Origin: JABAAI01 sp965261955
GTDB lineage: Bacteria > Spirochaetota > Leptospiria > Leptospirales > Leptonemataceae
DNA: 64,000 nucleotides
Assembly (NCBI GenBank): GCA_965261955.1
Contig: CBDHEM010000034.1
Location: forward strand, 1 to 64,000
Direction: 5' to 3'
In this document: one piece after another, positions 11,301-22,978 of the stretch
Position numbering within the stretch: the stretch's first letter is position 1
Layout: every line of letters starts with the position of its first letter
Notes under the pieces: model-generated
What the model was told of the DNA's origin: nothing
Seen by the model: only the letters and a program-made list of their open reading frames with translations
Database searches by the model: none
Made by a program: the position numbers and the translations under genes

Positions 11301-12878
11301 TGCTCGCAGTTCTCCTGGAAACACTCGGTCAGGTAGTAAAGATGGTTCTTGCTCTTTTTCTTTTCGAGTCTCGTCCCTGTTCTTCGTCTTCGTGAATAAG
11401 TCATCCTCGAAATTGAATGGGGGTTCGTCTTCTACCTCTCCTTTGTTGTTGTTCTCGATCCCTGCATCAGTCAGTACGACTTCTTCATCGGCTTGCTGGG
11501 CCAGAGACAGTTGTTGCTCTTGGACCTGTGTCCATGCCTGGTCTCTGGTCGTCACCTGGGCTACATCTGTGACGCCTCCTCCTGTGGTTTCTGGCTCTCG
11601 AGTTTGCTCCTCTGTTAGCCACTCTCTTAGTTGTGGGACATCTTGGCCCACCAACATGTCTACCGGCAGGTGTGGTGAGACGCCCACCGTCAAGTGATAT
11701 TTCTTTCCCGCCAACTCCAGAGTTACTCTGGCTGCTGGGAACCAAGTTTTTCGGAAACTTGCTGTGGCATAGGGTATGTCCCATTCTAGTCTCTCCCCTT
11801 TTGCCACAAATCGTGTGTGCACCAGTGACTTTGTGCATCCAGATTCGAGCCACACCTTCACTGCTCTTCCATTTAGCCTGACCTTCCTGGTGCACTGATT
11901 CATGGAAGCATTCTCTCTTGTCTCATACACCAGCTGTGCCTGCTCGAATTTTACTCGACAATCTCGTTTGATGTGTCCCACCTTATTATATCGGAAGCAT
12001 CGTATTTCCCGGAGATCTTTGGGTGGTTTGCGGATGCTGGCTTCACCACCTTGACCTCCTTTCATTGGGTATCGGTCTCCAATTTGATTCTGCCCTTTCC
12101 CAGAGAGTACAGGTCGGAAGGTAGTCTCAGGTCTAAGTCTCCCCCTCTCGTTGGTCTTTTCTGGTGGTCTCGGGAACCCCATCTCTCTCCTGGGTTGGTT
12201 GGCTAGGTGCCTTACAACAGCCTCAGACAGTTCCTTGAAACTCCTCGGGTTCAAGTTTCTCATTTGTGTTTCAAGCCATTTGGGTAGTCGTCGTAAAGTG
12301 ACCTCCATCAGCATGGTGGTCTCACTATCAAGTGGTGATGATGACAACCATTGTTGGAAGTGCTGTCGGTGTTTAGACAGCCAGCTGTCAGGGTTAGTTG
12401 AGTCGAAGTGGGTATCAAACGTCCTCCTCCTAAAGGTCTCGGTGGTGATATGGGATTCTCTTAGCAACTCCTCTCTGACTGCATCGTAGTCTGCTTGTTG
12501 GTCAGCTGCCATAGCTGCCACGGCTGTGAGGCCGGCTCCAGATAGCGAACTTCGTAGGAAGATTGTCCACTGCTCCCGTGGCCATCCTCCAACTCTGGCT
12601 GTTGCCTCGAAGGTGTCAAGAAAGGCACCCATATCGTCGACCCCTTCCTGGAACTTGTGCAGGGTCAGCCTAGGAGTACAAAGAGGTGGTTCTGTCACGG
12701 GTGGGGGTCGTCTTGCCTCGGCCAGCATCTGAATCATCCTCTCCTGTTGCTCAGCTTTTGCCTGAATCAGCCTCTCCTGCTGTTCAGCTTGTCTATTTCA
12801 TTCTGCCTCTCTTTCTTGATCATCCCTCTTGGCCCTGAGCTGGTCCATCTCCATTCATTGAGTCAGGAACCGGTCCAT
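11268..12878 (-). pseudogene. Gag with SCAN-like capsid, zinc knuckle and protease
   Basis: The likely start is ATG at 12878 (MDRFLTQ), interrupted by TGA at 12855-12857 and a second TGA near 12801. The second stop is followed by a Gln/Glu-rich coiled coil (AEQQERLIQ, AEQQERMIQ). The long open stretch begins at 12737. Numbered from there, residues about 101-180 (TFRRRTF...WLSKHRQHFQQWL, LPKWLETQMR, FKELSEAVVRHL) follow the spacing of the SCAN dimerisation domain. Residues 247-260 (CFRYNKVGHIKRDC) are a CCHC knuckle with the second Cys replaced by Tyr. Near 297-300 LESGCTKSLVH matches the retroviral-type protease D-S/T-G site with Glu for Asp, and DMLVGQDVP matches the conserved later block. 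Confidence 0.88.
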
Positions 12879-13130
12879 GGGATCCACTGCCACCGGGAAA
12901 CCTCTGGGTTAGTGCCATGGGTACGTTTGGAGTCTCTTGTAGTTCTCCTCTCGTCAGTCATCTCAACCACAAAAACAAAAACAACAACAATCTCAACTCT
13001 AGTTAATCAGGGTATTGATTTGCAAGCCTTCTAGGTAAATCACCTAGGCTGTGTCCCCTGTGTTCACTAGCTATTACTCAAACCTTCTACACTATTTAAT
13101 GACTGGTCCGGGATCTCCTATAATGAAGAT

Positions 13131-13145
13131 CCACCGCTGCCACCA
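13131..13145 (-). promoter_or_regulatory. Candidate tRNA primer-binding site
   Basis: One base inside the 5' LTR the minus strand reads TGGTGGCAGCGGTGG. It starts with TGG, as a complement to a tRNA 3' CCA end must. I cannot assign the tRNA without a genomic tRNA set. Confidence 0.6.
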
Positions 13146-13146
13146 C

Positions 13147-13632
13147 TGTCAGGCAACTGCCTATGAGAGACCTAGTCTCCTTGGGTCTGCTCCAGAGACC
13201 TCTTTAGATCTTGCAATTACCTGCGACGCCTAGTCCTGATGTTAGACTTCCCTGCCCAACAACCTTAACTGGACCAGCCTGTGAAACATACACCCAGGCT
13301 CACTTTCCTTACAACACTTGGTTTATAACAATTACACAAATGCTTAGAAATACTTCAAATACAACACTATGTTCAGATTTATCTTACCTCCCTGGTTCTC
13401 TCTTAGCTACTAGCTACCAGTCCTTATCCCTCCTTACAGTCTGACCATTCAGGCCCCCTGGAAGGTTATTAGAAGGTCCTCTCCGTAAATGGTTATGACG
13501 TCAGTTACTTGTGTAATTAAGTTCTGTGGTTGTATGTGTAGACTTGCATACTTGCGTTTGTGGTTTTGTAGACTTGATCCTTTCCTGATAATCAGGGATT
13601 GCTAGTGAGAGACAGGAGAGCCATCCCTGACA
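13147..13632 (-). repeat. 5' LTR of the retrotransposon
   Basis: 486 bp, collinear with 8144-8628 and with the same TGTCAGG/CCTGACA boundaries. It should carry the element's promoter and polyadenylation signals, but no specific motif is asserted. Confidence 0.93.
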
Positions 13633-14905
13633 ACGATGACGCATGGATTCAAACTTGCACTGGCTATGTACGCACAAACAGAGAGCGATGGAGTGGATCT
13701 ACAGTCAAACAGTGTCTGATGTCAAGTGGTTGCTTGGACGATGACGCATAGATTCAATCTTGTACAGGCTATGTATGTACAAACAGAGAGCAATGGAGTG
13801 GAGCATCTACAGTTAAACAGAGTCTGATGACAAGTGGTTGCTTGGATGATGACGCATGTATTCAAACTTGCACTGGCTATGTACGCACAAACAGAGAGCA
13901 ATGGAGTGGATCTACAGTCAAACAGTGTCTGATGACAAGTGGTTGCTTGGACGATGACTAATGGATTCATTCTTGCACAGGCTATGTATGTACACACCGA
14001 GAGCAATGGAATGGATCATCTACAGTTAAACAGTGTCTGATGACAAGTGGTTGCTTGGACGATGATGCATGGATTCAAACTTGCACTGGCTATGTATGCA
14101 CAAACAGAGAGCAATGGAGTGGATCTACAGTCAAACAGTGTCTGACGACAAGTGGTTGCTTGGACGATGACGCATGGATTCATTCTTGCACTGGCTATGT
14201 ATGTACAAACAGAGAGCAATGGAGTGGATCATCTACAGTTAAACAGTGTCTGATGCAAGTGGTTGCTTGGACGATGACGCATGGATTCAATCTTGCACTG
14301 GCTATGTGTATAAAAACAGAGAGCAATGGAGTGGATCATCTAGAGTCAAACAACAGTGTCAGATGACAAGTGGTTGCTTGGGCGATGACGCATGGATACA
14401 ATCTTGCACAGGCTATGTATGTACAAACAGAGAGCAATGGAGTGGATCATCTACAATTAAACAGTGTCTGATGCAAGTGGTTGCTTGGACAATGACGCAT
14501 GGATTCAATCTTGCACAGGCTATGTATGTACAAACAGAGAGCAATGGAGTGGAGAGCAATGGAGTGGATCATCTACAGTCAAACAGTGTCTGATGCAAGT
14601 GGTTGCTTGGACTATGACGCATGGATTCAATCTTGCACAGGCTATGTATGGACAAACAGAGAGCAATGGAGTGGATCATCTACAGTCAAACAGTGTCTGA
14701 TGAGAAGTGGGTGCTTGGATGATGACGCATGGATTCAAACTTGCACTGGCTATGTACGCACAAACAGAGAGCAATGGAGTGGATCTACAGTCAAACAGTG
14801 TCTGATGACAAGTGATTGCTTGGACGATGATGCATGGATTCAATCTTGCACTTCCTATGTATGTACAAACAGAGAGCAGAGGAGTGGATCATCTATAGTA
14901 AAATA
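13633..14905. repeat. Array of ~105-108 bp units, target of the LTR insertion
   Basis: About twelve copies with the core GATGACGCATGGATTCAA, then GGCTATGTATGTACAAACAG and GAGCAATGGAGTGGATC. Length variants come from presence or absence of ATC and GA(C). A unit near 14540 carries an internal duplication of GAGCAATGGAGTGG. One plus frame gives CLDDDAWIQSCTGYVCTNRE with regular Cys and Trp, but two-base length variants break the frame between units. Confidence 0.93.
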
Positions 14906-17157
14906 GTGACTGATGAAGTGGTTGCTTGGAAAATGACACCTGAGATTTAATCTTGCACAACTTGATTTTAGTTGGTCACTGTGGGCTCTAATCAACCCCG
15001 GAAACATAGGGAAGCTTTTAAGGCAAGTAGAGATCTCCTATAGAGACACAAGAGGATTTGCTGGGGCTGGGTAGTAAGTTACAGGGTTCATCCTTGAGGA
15101 AAGGGAAGGGTCACAAATGACTCTGATAATACTCAGGAACAGGGACAAGGAATAAGAGGAAGAAATCAACTTTCTTCTGCAAACCACATAAGTACATTCA
15201 AGTTAAGATGTATGTGGACATAATAGAGCATGAGCCACAAAATTTACTTACTACCTTATACTACTAACTTTAGACTGCCACCTTCTTTCCCAGTGTTTCT
15301 TATGGTGGAGCTTGCTCTACATGTCATAATCAATGCAAGGCTGAGTATGAGCTACCTGGAATTGGATGATCTAACTTTATTCATTCCAATAAGATAGTAC
15401 CATTGTACACTGCATAACAATCAAAGAACAATTTATACCTCTACTTGCTCCTATAAGTAACAAACTTGAAAGAAGCTCCTAAGAAAAGATAACCCTATTA
15501 ATTAGAACAGTGCAACAATCTCAAATGAAGCTACGCTTTCTATCATAATCCATCCATATTGGCACAAGAGATGATGCTATGTTGCTAAACAAAACTTTTA
15601 AAACAACAAAAGTCTGCTGAAAGTAACTAAACTCAAAATTTGAGACTGACTGCTTGTTAATGGCACAAAGGAAATATTCCAAGTAAGCTGTACCTTATTA
15701 TGGAATTAAAAAAAGTATCAACAGTCAGTAAATCTCGTATAAAGTCTTGTTTATAGATTTGGCAGTCATTTCCCAGTGTCAAGGATAAGACTCCAAAGGC
15801 AAATATTCTTCTTATAGAAAATAGCCCAATTCAGATTATGTGAGTCACTTTGCCATCTGCGGATAATCTGTCAGAGCAGGCTATATGGAGCTATCCGTGG
15901 ATATCCAAACTTACAAGGCATTGAGTAACACTCTGAAAGTTGGGGTATGGGCTGTACTGCATTTCAACTCTGACATCCACGAATGACATTGTACTGATAA
16001 AGGCACCACTAGACAACCACGGTATTTTCACCTGCCACTATATATAATAATACCACCATCCTATATAGGGCTCCTTTTATGATGTCCCTCAATATACATA
16101 CCATGGCACTGTGGAAAATGACATGCCCACCTGGAGATTCATGGTTTACATCAACACACCTCCAGCATCACGACCACTTGCATGTGTCAGGTCTTGGTCT
16201 GACATCAGATGTCACATACTGCAAGCACCATTAACTTCAGTAACCCACTGAATACAGATAAATGTATCCTAGATACAGGCACAATCTATCTGTATTTATT
16301 GCACACCAATAAGTAGAGTCTGGATTAATGCAGCCATATTGTAAAACTAATTCCACTTTTTTTAAATCTGTTAAAAATGTTGGCCTCCCTATAATTGCAA
16401 AAGACTTTTGTTAGGGCATCTCACAATGTTCAGCAGTGCCATTGTGCATCCCTATGATTACAAAGCCTTTAGTTAGGCCATCTCACAATGTCCTGCAGTA
16501 ACTTGCGCATTTGCTAATTTTGTTGTTTTTGATTACGACAATGTACGGAACCCATCAGGCAGTTGCTACTGGCTTCAGCTGCTATGAGGAAGACGACCAA
16601 CAGAAAACTGAAGATAAGAAGATGCTGCTGCAGTAAATGAGACAAGGCACTCTTACAATGCATTACTGGGATGTAGATTGACAGAGTGATGGTAGATGGG
16701 ACATATGACAAGACCACAGCATTGAGAATTTGCAGTAAGGAGGAGGATAACAGCAAATAAAAGACCAACTTTCTAATGGAGATGAGTTTTATTTCACACT
16801 TGCATTATATATATTGATAGTTACGTAAATTACCTACTGCCCTTTAATTTCTTTTTTTGGGGAACAAAGTCTAAGCAACAAAAGATCGAAATATTATGTA
16901 GTTGTCTTCCAGTTTCGAAGTTTCTCAATGAAGGACAACAAGGGAATTAACAGTTAGCCACCGAGGCATGAGCTAGAGCAGTTGTAAGCTTCTTGCAACC
17001 GTGACTGACAGCAGGAAATTTAAACCTTGCATGTTATTATACATATATATAGAAAGAGGAAGAGATGATCTTGTTCCAATAGCTAAGCTTCATTCAAGAA
17101 CTGCACTTTAAAGAGCATTAAAAAAAACACAACTACAACAACAAGAACAACAACAAC
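14906..17157. other. Long non-coding stretch
   Basis: No supported gene. There is an imperfect duplication of about 80 bp at 16380-16500 (shared ATCTCACAATGT) and a hydrophobic 84-codon minus frame (16514-16768) with no recognised family. A short CAA-rich tract at 17130-17160 abuts the MITE-like element. Confidence 0.5.
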
Positions 17158-17433
17158 AACCAGCTATATTGGATTGACCTGCTAAAAAGAACGGAAACAG
17201 GACTGTACCCATGGAAACATCAATCAGTGAAAACTGCCTAAACCTTTTAAAATTATAAACACCAATATTGTGCTATTATGTTTGTGTGGTTATATAGGCA
17301 CTCCAAGACTTTAGCACAATATTGATGTGTATCATTTCGAACAATAAAGGGGGTCGAACTGGTTGTGTCCTAAATATATGGGTATAACTGGTTTCCATCC
17401 ATTTTTTACAAGGTCAATCCAATATAGCCAGTT
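17158..17433. mobile_element. MITE-like palindromic element
   Basis: The ends are inverted: AACCAGCTATATTGGATTGACCTG-type sequence at the left and CAAGGTCAATCCAATATAGCC at the right. An inner inverted pair, CAATATTGTGCT / AGCACAATATTG, surrounds the centre. There is no coding capacity. Single-ended relatives occur at 6367-6440 and 26820-27060. Confidence 0.75.
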
Positions 17434-17969
17434 ATTTATAATAAAACATTCTTGCTCGTGTGTGAAGTGCTTTGTTTGTTTGTTTCTTGTTTCTTTATAT
17501 CACAATGGAGCAGTGGAGGAGAAGTGGACAAGTGTGAGCTGATTAGCAGAGGGTCTCCTTAGATATTTAACACTTTTTCAACCATTTTAATTTTATTGTT
17601 GCAGTACATTACACACATATCAAAACACACCATTTGTTATTGCTATAGTTTACCGTACCCATGTATACCATGTCCAAAATATCGGAACACATCGTACAGT
17701 GTTGCTTGCTAATGCTGACTGCACCCATATAGAGTCAGCTACAGCTTACTTCAAGAACTTGGTAACATTGCACAGGATAACATTACAGCATATATTTCGC
17801 TAGAGGATCGGCTACGGACGCCTATGGACCAAGTAACAGTTGACTAGGAGCAAAATCAGCACAAACCAAATAGCAGAACTAGCCCCGACTCACTGGTCTT
17901 GTGGTACGAATCGTCAACAGAAGCCGCGTCTCGACGATACTTACCACATTCTAAATTTTTTTCTTCAAG
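17434..17969. other. Spacer without recognisable gene
   Basis: No coding or repeat structure beyond TTTG-type simple sequence near 17470. Confidence 0.5.
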
Positions 17970-18194
17970 CTTTACTGGATGGAGAAACAAAATAGTCCTG
18001 GTTGCTTATTGGAACATCTGGAATCTTCTGGTAATGATGAGAGGGGCAATTTTATGCAGGTTATATGTAAGAAGAAACAGAAATTCATGTGGTTTTTTTC
18101 CAGACCGCGACAGCTTTTTACGGTGCTGGTCTACAAGCTTTGCATAGTAATCAAGGCATGCTTGGCGTCTTTTTGGAGCAAATATTGGCTAAAG
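17970..18194 (+). pseudogene. Possible two-exon coding scrap, unidentified
   Basis: After TTCTTCAAG, an ATG at 17979 opens MEKQNSPGCLLEHLESSGND ERGNFMQ to 18059. The tract GGTTTTTTTCCAG (to 18103) then precedes, in the same phase, TATAFYGAGLQALHSNQG..FLEQNIG and a stop at about 18192-18194. The implied intron of 44 nt with donor GTTATA is suspiciously short and weak. It may be a degraded gene end or chance. Confidence 0.25.
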
Positions 18195-18549
18195 CTGCCG
18201 ATGTGAGTTAAAGCTGATATTTCAGCTTCGTTGTTTTGGGGAGGTTTTTTCTTCTTTCTTTTTTCTTTCGGTTTGCTATTTTTAAAATGAGCTAATTCAA
18301 CCAATACTATGGGCACTAGCATCCTCCCTGATTTATTAACTATATCCAAATTCATGTCATGCTCTGTTTTCATCAGTTAACTTTAACAATTTTTTTCCTA
18401 CAACAGGAAATGTTCATAAATATCTTATTCATACTAGAATTATACTCACATTGATGTCACTAATCCATTGAACAATACTTGCTGCTTCATGGTGGCTATT
18501 CACCCATCAATTGCTGCCCGACCACCCCCTTACCGGGATGATGAGCAAT

Positions 18550-19025
18550 ATATTGGAAATTTGACACTATCAGATCTCAAATTAATTCTCCACCCCACCC
18601 AGTTTGGCACTTGTCTTCCACAAGGGGTTTGATAAATTCCTATTCCTTGCACTGCATGCAGATTCTCCTCTACATGCCTCTCTCATTCTTTTGACAGACT
18701 CTCTATAGCTAGAAATTTCTTTTAATCCAGTCAAAGTTTTGTATCTGTAACGAACAATTTAGATTGAGGTCTAATCTACCTAAGAAATCAACAGGATAGC
18801 GTCCTTCTCCTTCAAACTTCACTAGCAACCTCTTCACAATTTTTTAGCTGCAATAATTGCTGACATTGCATTCATAGGGTCAAAGGTTAATACAGTATTT
18901 AGTTCAATGTAATGAAGCTTGTCAAATAAAGTAGAAATCTCCATCTGTGGCAATATCTCAGCATAAAACCCCAGGCAAGGCACCTGTTCAGCCATGGTAG
19001 TGCGGCAACACATTGATGCCTGCAT
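18550..19025 (-). pseudogene. Decayed coding stretch, unidentified
   Basis: The minus frame 19025-18834 reads MEISTLFDKLHYIELNTVL, TFDPMNAMSAIIAAKK. It stops where an A run (AAAAAA) suggests a one-base slip, because the neighbouring frame continues KIVKRLLVKFEGEGRYPVDF LGRLDLNLNCSLQIQNFDW to a stop near 18715. A third frame then gives ESVKRMREACRGESACSARN. Three consecutive protein-like stretches in changing frames indicate a pseudogene. The family is not recognised. Confidence 0.4.
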
Positions 19026-19139
19026 TAGAATTTTGGTTTGCCAATGACATCATATGGAAGGGATAACTAACTTCTTAGATGGCTACACATGAATATAGCT
19101 AGTAACATCTGAAACAAGAATCAACTTAATAGTAGCTGC

Positions 19140-19915
19140 GATTAGGCAAGGGTCAATATACACCAGCAGTTGCCATTAGGTAAGGGTCAATATACACCAG
19201 CAGCTGCCATTAGGTAAGGGTCAATATACACCAGCAGCTGCCATTAGGTAAGGGTCAATATACACAAGCAGCTGCCATTAGGTAAGGGTCAATATACACA
19301 AGCAGCTGCCATTAGGTAAAGGTCAATGTACACAAGCAGCTGCCATTAGGTAAGGGTCAATGTACACAAGCAGCTGCCATTAGGTAAGGGTCAATATACA
19401 CCAGCAGCTGCCATTAGGTTAGGGTCAATATACACCAGCAGTTGCCATTAGGTAAGGGTCAATATACACCAGCAGTTGCCATTAGGCAAGGGTCAATATA
19501 CACAAGTAGTTGCCATTAGGTAAGGGTCAATATACACAAGCAGCTGCCATTAGGTAAGGGTCAATATACACAAGCAGTTGCCATTATGTAAGGGTCAATA
19601 TACACAAGCAGTTGCCATTAGGTAAGGGTCAATATACACCAGCAGCTGCCATTAGGTAAGGGTCAATGTACACAAGCAGCTGCCATTAGGTAAGGGTCAA
19701 TATACACAAGCAGCTGCCATTAGGTAAGGGTCAATGTACACAAGCAGCTGCCATTAGGTAAGGGTCAATATACGCCAGCAGCTGCCGTTAGGTATGGGTC
19801 AATGGATACAAGCAGGTGCCATTAGGTAAGGGTCACTATACACAAGCAGCTGCCATTAGGTAAGGGTCAATATACACCAGTAGCTGCCATTAGGTAAGGG
19901 TCAATATATACAATC
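19140..19915. repeat. 34-bp minisatellite, about 23 copies
   Basis: The unit core is GCTGCCATTAGGTAAGGGTC followed by AATATACACCAGCA. Variants are mostly CACC/CACA and GCTGCC/GTTGCC. Confidence 0.95.
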
Positions 19916-21213
19916 AGTTACTTAGTTACTTTTTAAACATAAAAAAAACACCTTTCGTGAATCTATTCTTGCTAATAGTTGTTCCCGTTTACCATCAGTC
20001 TCCATCAACCAGAGGAATTTATTAGGACAACAGAAGATAAGGGTCGAGTTATGATAGTTGCCTAGCTAGCTAGCTGGCCAGATATGGAAAAGTTCAGTTA
20101 CTGCCGGGACAAATCGGTGTATGAAATTTGGCTAGCTCCATAACTGACAGATTGGTGCTGACAACGGCCTTCCTCGAACTTGAACAATTCTGGTAGCAAT
20201 GGTTGCAAAAGCAATCACAAACATACAGAAATACTTCTTTCTGCTAGGGCATGTTTTAGAAATCGTACTGCCACATACTTTAAATTATGGCGCCATCTGC
20301 TCATGGTGGCTGTCCATTGTCTTGTCATACATGCATGGAAAAAACTGTGATCTTTATCTGCTTCAGGTTGTAAAGTTCATAATAATAATAATAATGATAT
20401 ATATTTGTAAATAACACCAACATCACAGCATTTCGGTAAAGGATGGATAGCCTAAGATCCACTATTATCCATATACTAATAGTAACCAATGCCCATTGAG
20501 TGGCAAGCTGTTGCGGGAGAGAGAATATAAAAATTATTACCATCATGCATATAATATGGGACCTTAGACAAACGATCCTTTACCAATGAGTTGTAATTTC
20601 AATTTATTATTATTATTATTACAATTATTACTTTTGTTGTTGTTGTTGTTGTTGTTGTTATTATTAGTAGTAGTATTATTACTGCTACTATTATTATTAT
20701 TCCTAAGCTTATCAGGGATTTCTGTGCATTATCCTCTATAAAATAATAATAAAAATATATCACAATCTAACCATTTCATCATGATGGTATTGTTATCAAT
20801 ATTTACAGATGAGTAGTGTATTAGGCCTAGAGCTGAGCTATGGCAAGGACCATATGTTCATGTTTTATCCAAGAGGGCACCGACAAAAATCATCAGGCTA
20901 TTCTAATATATATATATATCCCACCCCTCTCACCTTCTTCTCTCTCACACACCTCCATTCACCACTCAATGCCTTGCATGTTACATGTCACTAGTAGTGG
21001 TGGTCAACATGGTGGGTATCTAGGGGTGTAGCCAGAATCTTTAGAAGGGAGGTTCGAATCGAATCTTTGAAGTGTTACAAGACTATAATAATGACGACCC
21101 TCTCAGACCTGTCAAGTCACACCCATTATGCTGAATCACAAATATTTTAACTAATTGTCACACTCTCAGGCCTAAGTTCACGAATTTTTCATTCCAGTTA
21201 CAACCTCTTAGAT
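19916..21213. other. Non-coding stretch with ATT/GTT microsatellites
   Basis: Simple-sequence tracts (TTA, TTG, TAG trinucleotides) lie at about 20600-20705, with short AT repeats at 20905-20920. No gene is supported. Confidence 0.6.
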
Positions 21214-21586
21214 ATGGATCTGGTCATGGCTACTGTTAGTACTAGTTATTGTGCTCTTTCTAATGAAGATGACACCGATAAAGATTTGTACAAATATCCG
21301 ATGATATGGAAACGTCAAGGATCTGCCATATACTTTACCAAATATAACTGGAAATGGAAGAACCCATGCATTCAGACAGTTAAGTCTGAATCTTACTCAT
21401 TTTAATGCACTATTTATTTGAAGAGTGTGAGCTGCAAGCATATGAAGATAGCTGACATTCGATGACATGTTGCAGGAGTATCTCACAAAAGAGTAGCAAA
21501 GCAAATACAGCAATCTTGACTTTTATTTCCTTCCTTAAAGGAACCTCTGCAATAGAAGATACCCTATTCAGCACCAGGTATCTCTT

Positions 21587-21950
21587 AATATTTGACCATA
21601 TCCCCATGCCCTACCCCACCCTGCAGCTTGTTGACCATAACTTCATGGACTATCCCTCCCTGCAGCTTGTTGACCATAACCTCATGGACTATCCCGCCCT
21701 GCAACTTGTTGACCATAACCTCATGGACTATTCCGCCCTGCAGCTTGTTGACCATAACCTCATGGACTATCCCTCCCTGCAGCTTGTTGACCATATCCCC
21801 ATGGACTATCCCTCCCTGCAGCTTGTTGACCATAACCTCATGGACTATCCCTCCCTGCAGCTTGTTGACCATAACCTCATGGACTATCCCTCCCTGCAGC
21901 TTGTTGACCATATCCTCATGGACTATCCCTCCCTGCAGCTTGTTTTCCTA
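21587..21950. repeat. 39-bp minisatellite inside the hAT-like relic
   Basis: About nine copies with the core CTGCAGCTTGTTGACCATAA then CCTCATGGACTATCCC. The unit is 13 codons, so several frames on both strands remain open (LQLVDHNLMDYPS on plus). It lies between the BED finger and the catalytic-domain relic. Confidence 0.95.
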
Positions 21951-22689
21951 CTTCATGATGTTTTTTTAAACTATAGAATTATCTATGCATAATTTTTTTT
22001 ATTGATAGATTATACTTGCCGAAGTGAATTTCTGTATCCTCCTTGGCCAGCATAATATCATTTTGTCTCTTGCTGATCATATTAGTCTATTAATTTGTAA
22101 CATGTTTGATAGTGAAATAGAAAGAGGGTATATGTGCGAAAACCAAGGCCGCTTGTGCCAACAATGGTGCAGTTGCATCCGAATTAAGAGCAGAGCTTGG
22201 GATTGTTAGACAGCATACACCATACTCACTTAGTGTGGATGGGTTTAGTGGCTCTGCCCTCTAACTGATCAGTATAACGTCTAGATTTTTGGACATGTGT
22301 ATCACCTTTGGACAGCATGCTGCTACTGCAGAATACATTTTTGACAAAACTGACCAAGTTCTTAGTCTACATCACAACGCATGGGACGATTGTGTTGTTG
22401 TAGGTGTAGAAATCCAAGTGTCTATACTGGAAGGCATAATTCAATTATGCACAAATTTACCAGAAGAATCCAAATGTTTAAATTACGGGATGCCCTTGCC
22501 CATAATACAGCCAATAATGCTGTAGAAGCTTTCCAACATGATATTGGCTTTGATGAAGAGCTTGCCTTAGTCGTAGACCTATTCTCCTGGTTTGTTGACT
22601 TCAAACATTTCTTAAGTAAAAGGGTCCTTGCATTCATTTACTTCATGATCAGTGTGACAGCCTTCTGAAGAAAATATTACTGAAGTTTA

Positions 22690-22978
22690 TCTAACCTACC
22701 GTGATCAGAAATGCTTCTAACGTAGCTGACCGTGATCAGGAATGCTACTAACGTAGCTGACCGTGATCAGGAATGCTACAAACGTAGCTGACCATGATCA
22801 GGAATGCTACTAATGTAGCTGACCGTGATCAGGAATGCTACTAACGTAGCTGACCGTGATCAGGAATGCTACAAACGTAGCTGACCATGATCAGGAATGC
22901 TACAAAAGTAGCTGACCATGATCAGGAATGCTACTAATGTAGCTGACCGTGATCAGGAATGCTACTAACGTAGCTGTG
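22690..22978. repeat. 31-bp minisatellite inside the hAT-like relic
   Basis: About nine copies with the core GTGATCAGGAATGCTACTAA then CGTAGCTGACC. It lies between the domain-end block VVDLFSWF and the later FDEFADYQ block. Confidence 0.93.

Larger units (their letters stand above)
8144..13632 (-). mobile_element. Complete, inactive Gmr1-like Ty3/gypsy retrotransposon
   Basis: Two direct LTRs (8144-8628, 13147-13632) begin TGTCAGG and end CCTGACA (read +) and flank 4.5 kb of internal DNA. Both outer ends touch ACGAT (8139-8143 and 13633-13637), a 5-bp target duplication. On the minus strand the order is capsid, zinc knuckle, protease, integrase, reverse transcriptase, RNase H. Integrase before RT is unlike most Ty3/gypsy elements and is the known hallmark of the Gmr1-like group, whose capsid is also the known source of the SCAN domain. 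Stops, frameshifts and altered catalytic residues show it is dead. The LTRs differ at about 25 positions by eye, so the insertion is not recent. Confidence 0.93.

Noticed and set aside
13722..14906. Secreted Cys-rich repeat protein encoded by the ~105-bp array
   Set aside because: Two-base length variants shift the frame between units and both strands show similar open stretches; kept only as a speculative origin.
18104..18204. Clean exon reading TATAFYGAGLQAL.. ending at a GTGAGT donor
   Set aside because: Re-reading the bases at 18175-18195 puts a TAA before the donor, so it can only be a terminal piece; downgraded to low confidence.
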